Shown piece after piece: positions 34,329 to 46,830 of a stretch of DNA of 64,000 bases (positions are counted from its first letter, which is position 1; each line of letters begins with the position of its first letter). The position numbers and the translations under genes are program-made. Under the pieces are notes generated by a model. It was not told the origin of the DNA and searched no databases. It saw nothing but the letters and a program-made list of their open reading frames with translations. Origin of the DNA: Alisma plantago-aquatica. Taxonomy: Eukaryota > Streptophyta > Magnoliopsida > Alismatales > Alismataceae. The stretch is taken from assembly GCA_963693085.1 (NCBI GenBank), contig OY856412.1, positions 344,363,457 through 344,427,456 on the forward strand, written 5' to 3'.

Positions 34329-34336
34329 TATATATA
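34329..34336 (+). promoter_or_regulatory. TATA box of copia-1 5' LTR
   Basis: tatatata within gcctatatatagggg. The 3' LTR has two more bases of the ta run (41263-41272). It lies about 90 bp after the palindrome array and about 550 bp before the LTR end. Copia-2 (32605) and copia-3 (43949, 49995) have ctataaatag at the matching place. Confidence 0.6.
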
Positions 34337-34890
34337 GGGGTATTGGGGCTTCTCAAAGTACAACTCAATGCAAGCCGGTTGCTTTGCGAAGTTGTCGTTC
34401 TCTCTGGTTTTGGTAACCATGAGAGAGCCCGAGCAAGTGCTTCCCGCAAAAGGGAGGTGCAGCAAGGGAAGGACAACTGCAGTTGCAACTGGTAGCAGGA
34501 GAGTGTGTTGGCGACTAGTACGTCAACAGGAGGGTGCGACTCCTTCCACTTCCTTGTGGGACAAGGAGAGTGGAGTTCCAGGTGGTCCGTGTGGACTACT
34601 ACAGAGGCGGGAGGACACTACCGCTTAGGAGGACAACTGTCATCCGACAGTCCGATTCGAGTAGGAGTTGTTAGTCCCGGTGCGACCAGGAGCTGCACAG
34701 ACGCCGTCAAAGACCAGAGTTGAAGACCGCGCATTGCGCGAGGTATTGTCGCCGAGCAAGCCTCGAGACAAGGTATGATTCCACAAACCATCCTTTCCTA
34801 TTATATAGACGTTGACGCGTTTCCTCGGTATGGGTTTGGGAGAAAATTTTTGTTTCCGCAGCCTTCTCTGTCTCCCCTAAATCCCAATAG

Positions 34891-34902
34891 TGGTATCAGA
34901 GC
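34891..34902 (+). other. Primer-binding site of copia-1 (tRNA-iMet)
   Basis: tggtatcagagc, followed by cac, lies one base after the LTR end. This is standard for Ty1/copia elements. Confidence 0.85.
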
Positions 34903-36335
34903 CACGTCAGCTGTTCTTTATTTTAGGAATATCGATATGATCGATTTTGGTTTGTCGCCTTTATTTATTGCATACGATGTGAATAATATCGGCTTTATGC
35001 ATGTCCAATCCTAAATCCACAAATCCCTAATTACATATATGATATGTATTATTAATGCACTCGATACGCGTCGCCCTTAAACGAGTTTTGTGGTGGATGT
35101 ATGTAGCATGATTATGGCCTATAAACCCCTATCTGTGATTGGTTGTGTGTGGTTTCTTGCATCTCGGTATGCGCACCGATCTTCCTTCTCTTATTCCCGA
35201 TGTAACTCGAAATAATTCAAGATTCTTTCCTACCTTTGCTCCCCCCGAATGTAACTCGGGGTTTCCTTTTCAAAGCAATGTAATAAATAGAATAGGATTT
35301 TATTTTCTATTATGTCAAAGACCGGCAGACATCAAGACGACTGCTCAGACGGTCGGTTCAAGGAGTGAACCGATCGGTTGACCTTCCAAACGGTCAGTTC
35401 AAGGAGTGAACCGATCGGTTGATGACCGGTTCGAGGAGCGAGACGAGCGGGTGGCGGACATGACGAGATGCACGACGACCAGGCGAACCGATCGGTTGGA
35501 GGAGCCAACCGATCGGCTGGTGGCACCCAGACGACCGGCTGAAGAGTACAGATCATTCATGTGATGAGTTGATCTACTCGGATGGCAAGGCACAGAGTTC
35601 ATCTTGTACAGGTTGCATGTGATGTAGACCTAGATGACCGTGATTCCTCTTGGCTCGAGGAATCACATTAGGATGGCCATAATCATCGCTTTTTATCGTA
35701 TGTGCATGTTTTCTGTGGGATATAGCATGTATATGATACGTACTATGTATTGTGATGATTGGATATGTATATGTATATAAAACCAAATCCCTCATTAAAA
35801 TATTAAGTTTTAGATGCCTTCCAAATGCAACACACGTGAAAAGCTTGATCGACCAAGTGTGGGCACCCCAAAGCGTGGTGCACCGTCTATCTCGTGGAAG
35901 CGTGAAGGATGAATGTGTGGGTCTGCCAAAGCAGGGTGCATATTCATCGTGTTTGCTTTGGGTCGGACTTAACAAGGTGATCTAGATGGGATCTAGTACC
36001 TTGAGGCATAGAGATGATCATTGCAAGGAGTTGTAGATGACATCTTATCAAGAGTTGCATATGATGCAATTGGCAAAAGTTGCCTACCTGAGAGATCTAA
36101 GTTGTGGGCGATCATCCAAAGCTGACTCATGATTTAGAGGATTTCAGGATCTTGCCCACTAGAAGATTGTACGCTGCAATCTTCCGAATTGATGGTGAGG
36201 GCTATCAATTTGAAGTAAAATAGTGGGAGCGATAATTAATGAAAGGCCTAATTATATCTTCAAATTTTTCAAATCAATCAATAAGTCAAAAATGAGTTTT
36301 CAACTAAAATTGCATATTTTCCTTTTGTAGTTCAA
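34903..36335 (+). other. Copia-1 leader with second ccgatcgg array
   Basis: About 1.4 kb of untranslated leader lies before gag. At 35345-35545 it carries six or more palindromes of the type gaaccgatcggttg. The leader of copia-3 has the same layout with decayed motifs (44980-45190). No ORF with similarity was found. Confidence 0.6.
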
Positions 36336-37190
36336 ATGGCAACAAACAACAACAACTTTTCTTTGCGATCGGTCCTTGACAAGGACAAGATAAATGGGAC
36401 AAACTTCCACGACTGGTATCGGACATTGAGAATTGTTCTCACTCAAGAGCGTAAGCTCTATGTCCTGGATACTCCAATTCCAGAGGAACCCGCTCCTAAT
36501 GCACCAAGGACAGAAAGGGATGCTTACAAGAAGCATTCTAATGATGCCATTGATGCAAAGTGCTTGATGCTATGTTCAATGAACCATGAGTTGCAGAGGC
36601 AACATGAGAACATGGGTGTCATAGAGATGATTCTGCATCTCAGGAACATGTATGAAGATCAGGCACGGCAAGAGAGGTACAATGTTTCTAGAGCAATGTT
36701 CAAGTGCGTCATGACAGAAGGAGATCCAGTTGGTCCTCACACACTCAAGATGATTGGGTATGTGGAGAACCTACAGAGACTGGGATTTCTACTGAGCCAA
36801 GAGTTGGCTACTGACGTGATACTGCAATCGTTGCCAGAATCTTACAGTCAGTTTGTGATGAACTACAACATGAACAACTTTGATAGGCCACTGTCAGAGT
36901 TGTTGGGCATGTTGAGGACAGCCAAGTTACAGATGAAGAAGGACAAGCCTAAGTCCGTGATGGTGATCACGAGCAAGAAAGGCAAGTCCAAGTGCAAGGG
37001 CAAGGGCAAAGCTAAGAAAGGTTCTGAAGCTAGCCAGGAGTCCAAGCCATCTTCAGCTCTCAAGGCCAAGGGAGGCATGACAAAGAAAGGAAATTACCAC
37101 CATTGTCAAAAGCCAGGACATTGGAAAAGGAATTGTCCTCTCTACCTGGAAGAACAAAAGAAGAAGGAGGCGACTGAAGCCTCTACTTGA
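36336..37190 (+). CDS. Copia-1 gag (UBN2/Retrotran_gag type), intact
   Basis: A 284-residue capsid-like protein that would form virus-like particles and package RNA. It begins MATNNNNFSLRSVL and carries the copia gag landmarks NGTNFHDWYRTLRIVL (about 20-35), the QARQERYNVSRAM block, the LKMIGYVENLQRLGF block and QSLPESYSQFVMNYNMN (about 165-181). A Lys-rich linker follows, then a zinc knuckle. The knuckle reads Y254-x2-C257-x4-H262-x4-C267: the first of the three cysteines is replaced by Tyr, a one-base change. The ORF ends in TGA, and the sequence after it is non-coding. The start ATG has an exact counterpart in copia-3 (45973). It is the only intact retrotransposon ORF in the window. Confidence 0.92.
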   Translation: MATNNNNFSLRSVLDKDKINGTNFHDWYRTLRIVLTQERKLYVLDTPIPEEPAPNAPRTERDAYKKHSNDAIDAKCLMLCSMNHELQRQHENMGVIEMILHLRNMYEDQARQERYNVSRAMFKCVMTEGDPVGPHTLKMIGYVENLQRLGFLLSQELATDVILQSLPESYSQFVMNYNMNNFDRPLSELLGMLRTAKLQMKKDKPKSVMVITSKKGKSKCKGKGKAKKGSEASQESKPSSALKAKGGMTKKGNYHHCQKPGHWKRNCPLYLEEQKKKEATEAST

Positions 37191-39581
37191 AGGTGTCATG
37201 TAAATAAACTTGTAACACTTTTTGAGATATATGATATCAAGATGTAAAGTGTAAAGCATTCTTACTTGGGGCAAGTGTTGCCTTTATAGATAGGAATACT
37301 TTAGTTTATTTTCAGCCAATAAGGCATGTAATACAGTTATGAACTGCTATTTCATACTTGCCAATTGATAGAAACACTTTATTTTTGCATATTGTATGAC
37401 AATGATAGCAATTAATAAAGAGATGTTTCAATTTATAAAGATGTGATCTTTGTGGCAATGCCTTATTTATCTTGTGATATTTGATATGCATAAGATAAGA
37501 CGATACCTAAAAGTTATAGATAACTCAAACAATTTAATTAGCATTAATCATGAGAAATTCATTTCTAGTTTCCATGTGATGGATAAAACTAGACTCTTTT
37601 GGTTAGAGAACCAGTAAGGGACATGAATATCTTGGACATGATTAATCAATCTTCACTAAAGTAGTGGAAGAATGATTATCCTATTAGGTATAATACATGT
37701 GATGTATTTAAATACCTATTGGAATAAATGCTAATACTTCAAATGGTGTTTAGAGAAATACCAATATGAATGTCTTGAAATGTTCAAGATTATCATAAAT
37801 GAAGTACAAATTTGGTAAAGTATTAATTCTTGATGAGATCAATGAATGAAATACTTGGACCAAATGTTTGAGATCCTTATGAGTGATTATGATAGTGTAT
37901 CATAGTGAACTCATGATTAAGGCATGGTGATGTCTAAATCAAGAAGGAATCATACTCTAAGGAGTTAGAGAATGATTATCGAATAACTGAATTCTCCTTA
38001 ATAAAAGAATACCCCACACTAATAAAAGAAATTAAGAATCACAAGGGTTGTGAGTTCTCATATCCTTAACAGATACACCTCAATTATCTATGTGATGAGT
38101 TGTTCATGTGATGAGTCAACTATCTAGATGAATATGAGGAACCGAATTTTGAGTTATGATTTATGATCATTACATCCTAAATGATTTCCATGTGAACCAT
38201 AAGGTATGACCTTGATGGTAGCACTCATTGGATGAAATCCATAAGTGCAAATGAGTCTTAAGTGTTAAGACACATGGATAACATTTTGAGAAGGATGATG
38301 CTTTTTTATTGCAACTTAATGACTGAGACATTTGGCATATGGATACTAAAACCGCATTCCTATGAGGAATAAAACAAGAATGTGTATGTGACACAACCTA
38401 TAAGGTTTATGAATCCACTAATGCAAATGAAGTCTATAAGTTACAATGGACTAATCAATGTGATTGATTGAGTATAAGCAACTCAGAATTGGATCTTTAC
38501 TTTGATGATATAGTCAAAGGGTTTGACTGACATGTCAAAGATAAAGAAAGGATCTGTGATTTAGTGGGAGCGTATTCACATTTCACATGTTGATGTGAAA
38601 TGGAATTGTTCTAGAATGGAAATACAAAAGTGGAAATTATCTTTAAGGAAGATAGAGATGTTTCCTATATGATAGGAATAGAGATCTATAGAGATAGTTC
38701 TCGACAAATCTCTTGACCTGGAAAAGAGAGAGCATACATTGGCAATCTGTACTGAAGGGTTCAGTATGCACAGATTCAGTGGGAGAAAACTTGTCCATGT
38801 TATATGGATATTAGTATCCCAAGGCCAAGTGTCCAATTCTTATGAAGAATGGGAACACTAAGAATAGATATGGATCTATCATGTATGTAATCATCCCATT
38901 GTCTTGCATGTATGACATGGCAAGAATAAAATGCATTCATCATTTTGTATGTATGACATGACAATATGATGTGCTCATCCTGATAACTCGTATGTGGGAC
39001 ATGACGAGTGGATGTTTGTCTACTTCCAGTAAGGGTTACTGTAATACCATGAGAACTTGATAAGTACTTGTGAAGTACTAGTTCTATGGAGATAAGGAAG
39101 AGTTTGATGTAAAGAGTTACATTGATGCGAACTTCTGAAAGGACAGAAAATTAATCGCAAAATATACATAGGATGTATAAAAGTGAAAGTTTGTTGATAA
39201 TTGGAAGTGTTCCAATAAAACCATTTAAAAAGGGAAATGCTGAGTATCTGTGTGTTAGTGAACATCAGTGGATACTATATGGATCTGATAGTTCATGAGA
39301 TGAACTTATATTCCACTCATTGATGACAAGTCTAGAATCCTTGATCATGCAATGTGGCTAAATGTTAGCAAAGGAATACTAGATCGCATATTACGGCAAC
39401 TCCATCTCATACGTGCGACGTACAGCGAAGAGATGAGAGACATGCGATTTATACTGACTTTGGCAAGGTGTTGCCATTACTCACTATGATTGGCACTAGA
39501 GCACAGTGACATGTGGGACATGTTTGAAGATCACTATGAATATGATTCAAGAGTGATTGGCTCGCAGTGCAAGTGGGAGTC
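37191..39581 (+). pseudogene. Copia-1 pol remnant, shortened and dead
   Basis: This is 2.4 kb with stops in all frames. The first several hundred bases after gag are AT-rich and non-coding and match the same place in copia-3 (about 46800-47150). A decayed reverse-transcriptase motif appears at 38336 (HMDTKTAFL then a stop), and a decayed RNase H-like stretch near 39238 (NAEYLCVSEH). Protease and integrase were not recognised. A polypurine tract (aagtgggagt) ends just before 39582. The decay contrasts with the near-identical LTRs. Confidence 0.8.
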
Positions 39582-41814
39582 TGTTGGTATGTATGCCCTG
39601 AGAGCCAATCATGGGATGATTGGTGGGATACATTAAGATTGATTTGATAAACATCAAAGGCGAGCTTCCAATTCATTCTGGTTCAGTCATATGAGATAGT
39701 GATAGAACAGATTGAATGTCTAGAGAATGACAGTACTCAATGACGTATGCTTTCAGGTTAAGGACCTGAACGATGAGATCATACGGATGCTAAGAGTTTG
39801 TACATTCTTGTTATGTCCCTAGTCGGATGTCATTGTGGAAGGTAGATAGACAGCAATGACACACAAGACTAGATTGTGGTGTTGGTTGATGACAGAATCT
39901 CATTAGTCATGATATAGAGATATCAAACCAAACACATAGGTACCTGTTAGAGAACAAGGTACCGGATAGACCCACCGTGAGTTTTACACATGGAACCATG
40001 AGATGGTAGTCATAGTCAGTACTCACAGTGATGGTGGTGAGTGTGATTCTTAGACCTGAAATCACTGCACTCAACACATGTCGTTGGGCACACTTTGACA
40101 TCATCAAACGCAGTCCTGAAACATGGGTTGTTATAAAGGTGATGATTGGGTGGTTTTGACACATGGGGCTTTTGAGGGGTGAGTGATAGATATGGGATTT
40201 GTCCCTCCTGAGGGAGTTTGATATCCAAGGCCACTTGATGAGTAGGATTGAGATAGGTGTGCGCACGCATGTGTGAATCAGTATGTGATATTGATGTCAT
40301 ACATATCTCCTTCAATCTGCTCTGAGATCAAGAAAGTGAATGAACGTTGACAGGATGACTGTTCCATGCCTTGAGTTCATTCGGAATATCAGTGACAAAG
40401 GAATTATACATTCACTGTAACACCATTCACAGATTGTAGGATGAAAGTTGTTCTCCAACTTTCTACTTTCACTTGGGTAGCATTGATGTGTGACTAGGCA
40501 CCGCTCTTTGCTTGTGAAGTCATAAGTGTTATGGACTTTCACTGCCTACGTGAAATGGACCTACAAGGTCACACACATAGGATTTAACCTGGAAGAGGAG
40601 TTTTGTCCACAAGCAATGTTTAGATTGATTAATAAAGGAGTTTAGTAGTTCAGTTAAACACTCAATCAGTCGATGACTCAATATCATATGGTTCAAGGTG
40701 TTGGACGCATTGATTGGAGTATCGGATTGATTGAAATCACAATTGACTGATTTTTCCCAACCTGTGCTCCCAACCGATCGGCTCATGTGATGAACCGGTC
40801 GGCTGAGGTGCTGAACCGGTCAGCTGGAGTGTCCAGGCCGATCGGCTCATGCCCAGGTTGAAACGACCGGTTCAAGAGTTGAACCGATCGGCTCAACTGG
40901 TGCAACCGACCAGTTGGGAAAGTCATGTCGGCAAGAATTTTCCTTTGGTTTCAAATTGCCCAATTTGATTGGGAATAACATTGGTATTCGACACCAATTG
41001 GGAACGAAACAAGGAAAGTATTTTTGAGCCAGATTAGGACCATGAACTGATTGGTTCAGGGCACCAACCGATCGGTTGGAGTGCCCCAAACGATCGGCTC
41101 AGGTCCAACCGATCGGCTCAATGGCCGAACCGATCGGTTTAGTTGTGAACCGATCATTTCAAGTTGCGAACCGGTTGCTTTTTGTGGAAAATTCTCGAAC
41201 CCTTCTACTCCTACTTTAGTCCTGTATTTTCGGGCACAGAGAACCCTGTCCCATGACCCGCCTATATATATAGGGGTATTGGGGCTTCTCAAAGTACAAC
41301 TCAATGCAAGTCGGTTGCTTTGCGAAGTTGTCGTTCTCTCTGGTTTTGGTAACCATCAGAGAGCCCGAGCAAGTGCTTCCCGCAAAACGGAGGTGCAGCA
41401 AGGGAAGGACAACTACAGTAGCAGGAGAGTGTATTGGCGACTAGTACGTCAACAGGAGGGTGCGACTCCTTCCACTTCCTTGTGGGACAAGGAGAGTGGA
41501 GTTCCAGGTGGTCTGTGTGGACTACTACAGAGGCGGGAGGACATTGCGCTTAGGAGGACAACTGTCATCCGACAGTCCGGTTCGAGTAGGAGTTGTCAGT
41601 CCCGGTGCGACCAGGAGCTGCACAGATTCCGTCGAAGACCGGAGTTGAAGACCGCGCATTGCGTGAGGTATTGTCGCCGAGCAAGCCTCGGGACAAGGTA
41701 TGATTCCACAAACCATCCTTTCCTATTATATAGACGTTGACGCGTTTCCTCGGTATGGGTTTGGGAGAAAATTTTTGTTTCCGCTGCCTTCTCTGTCTCC
41801 CCTAAAACCCAACA
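39582..41814 (+). repeat. Copia-1 3' LTR
   Basis: It runs from tgttggtatg to ccaaca and is nearly identical to 32648-34889. The TATA run is at 41263-41272 and the palindrome array at 40770-41175. A 229-codon ORF (41051-41740) spans the palindromes and R/U5. It is broken in the 5' LTR and resembles nothing known, so it is not annotated as a gene. It is followed by caata (41815-41819). Confidence 0.92.
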
Positions 41815-42325
41815 CAATAATATTTCACAATTGTTGTCCTCTCTAGTTGTAGTTACCAATACACAGCTCAAGCAAGTCCTACCTATAAAAGGGAGGAATA
41901 ACAAGGGACATACAATTGTGGAAGAGAGAATCAATCCTAGAAGATTGATTTTTGAAAGGAGAACCCCTTCTTGTTGGCTATGGTAGTACAATGTGGAGTT
42001 ATCAGTGGTCCTCATGGACTACTATAGAGATGAGGAGGTTGTTGTTTCCCACTAGGAGGATGCCATCAGCCATCACCTTTGGTGATGCACATGAGGTCGT
42101 TGTTGATGACTATTTGAGTGCTACTTGAAGAAGAAGCACATTTCTACTTGAATAAGAAGCATGTTACTACAGGAAGAGTTGTCGTGAACTTGCTCCAGGA
42201 CCATGTATAACTCTTGTTATCTTCCATCCTAGATACATTGTTTTTGATGAAATCTCGCAGATTAGGGAGTCAGGCATTAAAATTTTTGTTTTCAGTGCCA
42301 TATTTGTGGCCTCAAGTTTGCAACA
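41815..42325 (+). repeat. Copia-2 3' LTR, right part
   Basis: It begins with the second caata (41815-41819) and continues the LTR text (ttgttgtcctctctagttgt, parallel to the copia-1 LTR near 34390). It ends gcaaca at 42325. The next five bases, ataac, are the expected target duplication, whose left partner is outside the window. Confidence 0.82.
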
Positions 42326-42342
42326 ATAACACCTCTTGTTAT
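42326..42342. repeat. 17-bp sliver of unidentified repeat between copia-2 and copia-3
   Basis: ataacacctcttgttat corresponds to the text around 53497-53510 (atacctcttgtgac) in the second copy of the unidentified repeat. It shows that copia-2 and copia-3 both landed in copy 1 of that repeat, 17 bp apart. Confidence 0.65.
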
Positions 42343-44543
42343 TGTTGGCAAGGTATGCTGGCAGAGAAAATCGAGTGATGATTGGCATGGCATATTCCAT
42401 ATAGGATTTGGTTAGTACTCATAAAGACAATCCCAATTCATTTTATTTTATTCAAAGGGAACATTATGAATTTCTTAAGAATAACAATACTCAATGACAC
42501 ATGTCTTCAAGTACGTGACTTGGAGGATGAGATGATAAGAATGTTAAGAGTGTGTATATTCATATTATGTCCCTAGTCGGTTGTAACAATAGAAGGTAGA
42601 TAGACATGAGTAGCACATAAGACTAGAGTGTGGGTTGGTTTATGACAAAATCTCATTAGTCATGATATTGCAATATCAAACCAAGCACAACGATAAATGT
42701 TAGGGAACAATATATCATACAAACACACCTTGAGAATGATACATGAAAACCATTATTGGTGGTCATAGTCATATCTCAAAGTGAATGTGATGATTGTTAT
42801 TCTTAGACCTGAAATCATTACACTCATCACATATCGTTGGTTACACTTTGACAACATCAAAAAGATTCCTAAAACATGTGTTGTTATAACGATGATGATT
42901 GGGTGACTTTGCCACTTGGGAATGGATTGTAAGTGATAGATATGGGATTTGTCCCTCCTACTGGAGATTGATATACTAGCCACTTGATAAGCGAGACTAA
43001 GAAATGTATGTACATGCACATGTGAATTAATATATGATATTGTGGTCACATTATCTTAGATAGCTTTCTCTTGGTTCAAGGAACATGGATTGAATGCTGA
43101 GAGGATGACAATTCTATGCCCTGAGCTCGTCCTCAGTATCAGTTATAAAAGAATTAGACAGTCACTACAACTCCTTACATAGATTTTAGGTTGAAGTTGT
43201 TCTCCAACTTTCCGTTCACTTAGGTAGCATGGATGTGCGGCACAACACCAATTCTTGCTTATGATGTCATAAGTTATTATGGTCATTCACTGCCAATGTG
43301 ATATGGGACCTATAGGGTCACACACATAGGAACTCATCTATAAGAGGACTTTGATCTTGAATGATGATTGGATTGATTACTAAAGTCTTTGGGTATTCAA
43401 TAAACGTAACAAATTGGCTAAGTGCACTGCTAAATGACCATCTCACTGAGTGAGACGGTGGTCTGGGAAGCCAAAAGAGAATCTCAAGTGTTGATACGGC
43501 CATTTAGGTTGTCATGAAAATCAAAAATTGAATTGGCTAAGATCTTCCCAAATTGAGATGTGAACTGACTCATTCATTCTGATGAATTGACCAGCTCGGC
43601 TCAGCTTGGCTCACCGGACGGTCATTTGGGTGAGCTATGAGTCAGACATGTATCTCTCCTGTATGGGACGGAGCCTCAGTTGGGGGCGAACAAATATTCT
43701 AGAAGCTCTCCAATCTCATTTAGATTACACAATACTTGTGGTGCAAGGAATTACTATTTAGCATTGATTGGGAAACTATCAGACAATCATTTGGCAGTGT
43801 GAGATGACCATCTCTTGTGACAAGATGACTGTCTAGGTCACCAGATGATCATTTCATGTATACATGTTGTGAAAATTCAAGATCTTTTGGTCCCTTCCAC
43901 TCCCACACAGATCTTGAATAGACTGGGAACCTTATCTCTAACCCCGCCTATAAATAGAGGAGTTTTAGGGTTTCCCAAAGCACAACACAAACAATTGAGA
44001 ATCATTTTCTCTGAAAATTATTGTCCTCTCTGGTTGTGGTAACCAAAAGAGTCCAAGCATGTCCTACCCGGCTAGGGCGGGATAGGTACAAGAGAGAAAC
44101 AACAGAGGATCTTTGTTGTGGGAGAGCAAGTTGGTGACTAGTACACCAACATGAGGGAAAACTCCTTGATGTCTATTCTAGTTGAATGACATGAGTTCTT
44201 GTTGGTTCGTGTGGACTACACTAGAGGCTGGAGTCTTTTGGATGCTCCTAGGAAAGCAAATTCAGCCTACAGTCCATGGCGAGACCACATGAATCACTAT
44301 AGAAGATGTCATGTTTGTTTTTCATGGTGAAGACTAGGAGTTGTGCATCCACCGTCCAAGAGAAACTAGTAGACAATTTCATGGAAGTGAGTTGTTGTTC
44401 TTGGACTTGATCAAGCATCATGTATAATTTGTTAAATCATCCTTCCTATTTCATAGTACTTGACACGGTCTTGCTGTTATGGGAATACATATAGATAATT
44501 TATTTATTTCCTCTACTATACGGTGTGCCCGTATTTCCCAATA
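42343..44543 (+). repeat. Copia-3 5' LTR
   Basis: It starts tgttggcaagg and ends ttcccaata, one base before a primer-like site (tggtaccagagccac, 44545). A TATA box ctataaatag lies at 43949-43958. Several stretches correspond to the copia-1 LTR (for example the ggttgaagttgttctcc region). Confidence 0.82.
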
Positions 44544-45972
44544 GTGGTACCAGAGCCACATTAATTTACTATATCTTAGGATAATTGATATGATTGGATT
44601 TTGGTTGAATCATTTATATATTCCATACGATGTGATTATTTAAACAGTCTCATATGTGTATCCGATCAAATACTACATAATCCCAAACTCTATATATATA
44701 TATATACATATATATAGGTATGTGTGTATGCAATTTGCACGCGTTTCTCTAAAAGTAGTTTTGATGGTGGATGTGTAGCGTGGTAATGGCCAATACCCTA
44801 TATCTTTGTTTGGTTGTATTCCTAATTATCTCACTCTTTGTACCGAGCCTCTACCTTTGTCTTCCCAATTTAATACTTTCCTACCTTTTCTCCCCTTGAA
44901 TCTAACATGAGGTTTCTCTCTACAATGTAATAGTTTAATAGCAGTAGGATAGTTTCTTTTCTTGCAACAACAAGGAAGATGATCATCGCCAGATGAGATG
45001 ACCAGTTTGTGAGATGATTCGACCATCTAAAATACCATGGAGGATAAAATGATGGATCCGTATGACCACCTAGTGGACCTACCAACCATTTGGAAGGAGT
45101 CCAAACATCAGTTGGACTGTAGGCTAGACGATTGTCCATGATGACCAACTGACCGACCAATAGGCGAGACGATTGGTTCAAGGGTTGAACGAATCTACCT
45201 AGATTGGCAAGCATAGATCTACACCAACAATAGGTTCATTCATGAGATGTGATGATTTTCATAAGTAGTAGTAGTTCCTTTTGGCTCCAAGAAATTACAA
45301 GTAGACATGGCCATAAACATCACCTTTTGTTTTATATTTCCTGTTTACATTGTGGGATATAGCATGTATATGATACATACATTATATGTGGTGGTTCAAT
45401 ACAGTAAATGTATATATATGATATATATAAATCCCTCAATCAAATATATGAAGTGTAAGATGCTTTTCAATAGAAATACACATGAAAAACTTCTTGGACC
45501 AAGCGTAGGTTATGCCAAAGCGTGGTGCACCATGTACCTTATGGAAGTGTGATAGTAGTAATGTAGGTGTCGCCAAGTGGGGTGCATTATTATCGTATTG
45601 TCTATTGGGTCAGGAATAACTAGTGATTCTTAGAGAGCCTAATCCTAGAAGCATGTAGATGATTATGAAAAAGAGTTGCAAACAACATATATCCAAGAGT
45701 TGCATGTGATGCAATTATCATGATTACCTACGTAAATAATCAAGTTGTGGGCGATCGGCAGAAGCCGACTCATGATTTGATAAAATGTGGATCTTGGCTC
45801 ATTAGAAAATTGTTCATTGTAGTTTTTTTGAATTGATACTTCAGGGTTTTAAATTTGAATAAAATAATGAGAACGATAATGAATTAAACACCTATTTGTT
45901 ATCAACCAAATTTTAATCAAATCAGATCAAAAATGAGCTTCTGACAAAATTGCACATCTTTTATAGAATCAA

Positions 45973-46830
45973 ATGGCAACGAACAAAAAACACTCTTCTT
46001 TGTGATCGGTCCTTGAGAAGGACAAACTAACTAAGAACAACTTGCACAATGGTTTCAAGATGTTAAAAATCATTCTAACACAGAAGCTTAAGATCTATGT
46101 CCTGGAGACGCCAGAATCAGATGAACCACCTCAAAATGCACTAAGGGATGACATGGAAGCTTATAAGAAGCATACTGAAGACACCGTGGATGACAAGTTC
46201 TAATACTATGCTCCATGAACTATAAGTTGTAGAGGCAACATGAGAAAATGGATGTGATTGACATGGTCACACATCTCAAGAACATGGCCCAAGATCAGGC
46301 AAGACAAGAGAGATGCAATGTCTCCAAGGCAATGTTCAAATGTAACACGATAGAAGGTGACCCAGTTGGTCCTCTTGTACTGAAGCTAATTGGGTATGTG
46401 GAGAACCTAGTTAGACTGTGATTCCCCTCCGATCAATATATGGCCACTGTTGTGATTATGTAGTCTCTTTCAAATTAATACAGTCAATTTTCCATGAACT
46501 ACAACATGAATGACTTTGACAAGCCATTGGCAAAGTTGTTGGGCATGCTGAGAACAACTGAGACACAAATGAATAAATACAAGCCCAAGTCTATGATGAT
46601 GATCACCGAGACAAAGGGGAAGTATAAAGGAAAAGGAAAGGCTAAGAAGGGTACTGAATCCCAAGTTTTCATATCTCAAAGAAAGAGGAGGAGTGAAGAA
46701 AATAAGAGGCGATTGTCAAACATTATCACTAGCATGGACATTGGACAAGAAATTGCTCACTTTGGTTAGAGGAACTAAAGAAGAAGAGGGAAGGCACTGA
46801 GGTATCCACTTTAGGTGAAAATGTTATAAG
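45973..46830 (+). pseudogene. Copia-3 gag remnant
   Basis: It aligns with copia-1 gag from ATG 45973 (MATNKKHSSL then a stop) through LEKDKLTKNN and the SMNYNMNDFDKPLAKLLGML block (about 46490). Several stops and frame shifts are present, and the zinc knuckle is unreadable in one frame. It cannot make a working capsid protein. Confidence 0.82.

Larger units (their letters stand above)
32648..34889 (+). repeat. Copia-1 5' LTR
   Basis: It runs from tgttggtatg to cccaata, next to the primer site. The last three bases differ from the 3' LTR (caaca). It includes an array of ccgatcgg palindromes (about 33835-34240) and a TATA box at 34329-34336. Minus-strand ORFs shared by both LTRs reflect the repeat identity, not a gene. 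Confidence 0.92.
32648..41814 (+). mobile_element. Copia-1: Ty1/copia element with gag only
   Basis: The element has TGTTGG...CCAACA/CCAATA ends, a perfect 5-bp duplication (caata), a primer site, an intact gag ORF, a shortened and dead pol region (about 2.4 kb instead of about 3.5-4 kb), a polypurine tract and a 3' LTR. The LTRs (2242 and 2233 bp) are about 97-98% alike by eye, so the insertion is young. A gag-bearing, pol-less element matches the TR-GAG class of non-autonomous LTR retrotransposons described in plants. Confidence 0.92.

Noticed and set aside
41051..41740. 229-codon ORF in the copia-1 3' LTR
   Set aside because: It is broken in the 5' LTR copy, spans the palindrome array, TATA box and R/U5, and resembles no known protein.
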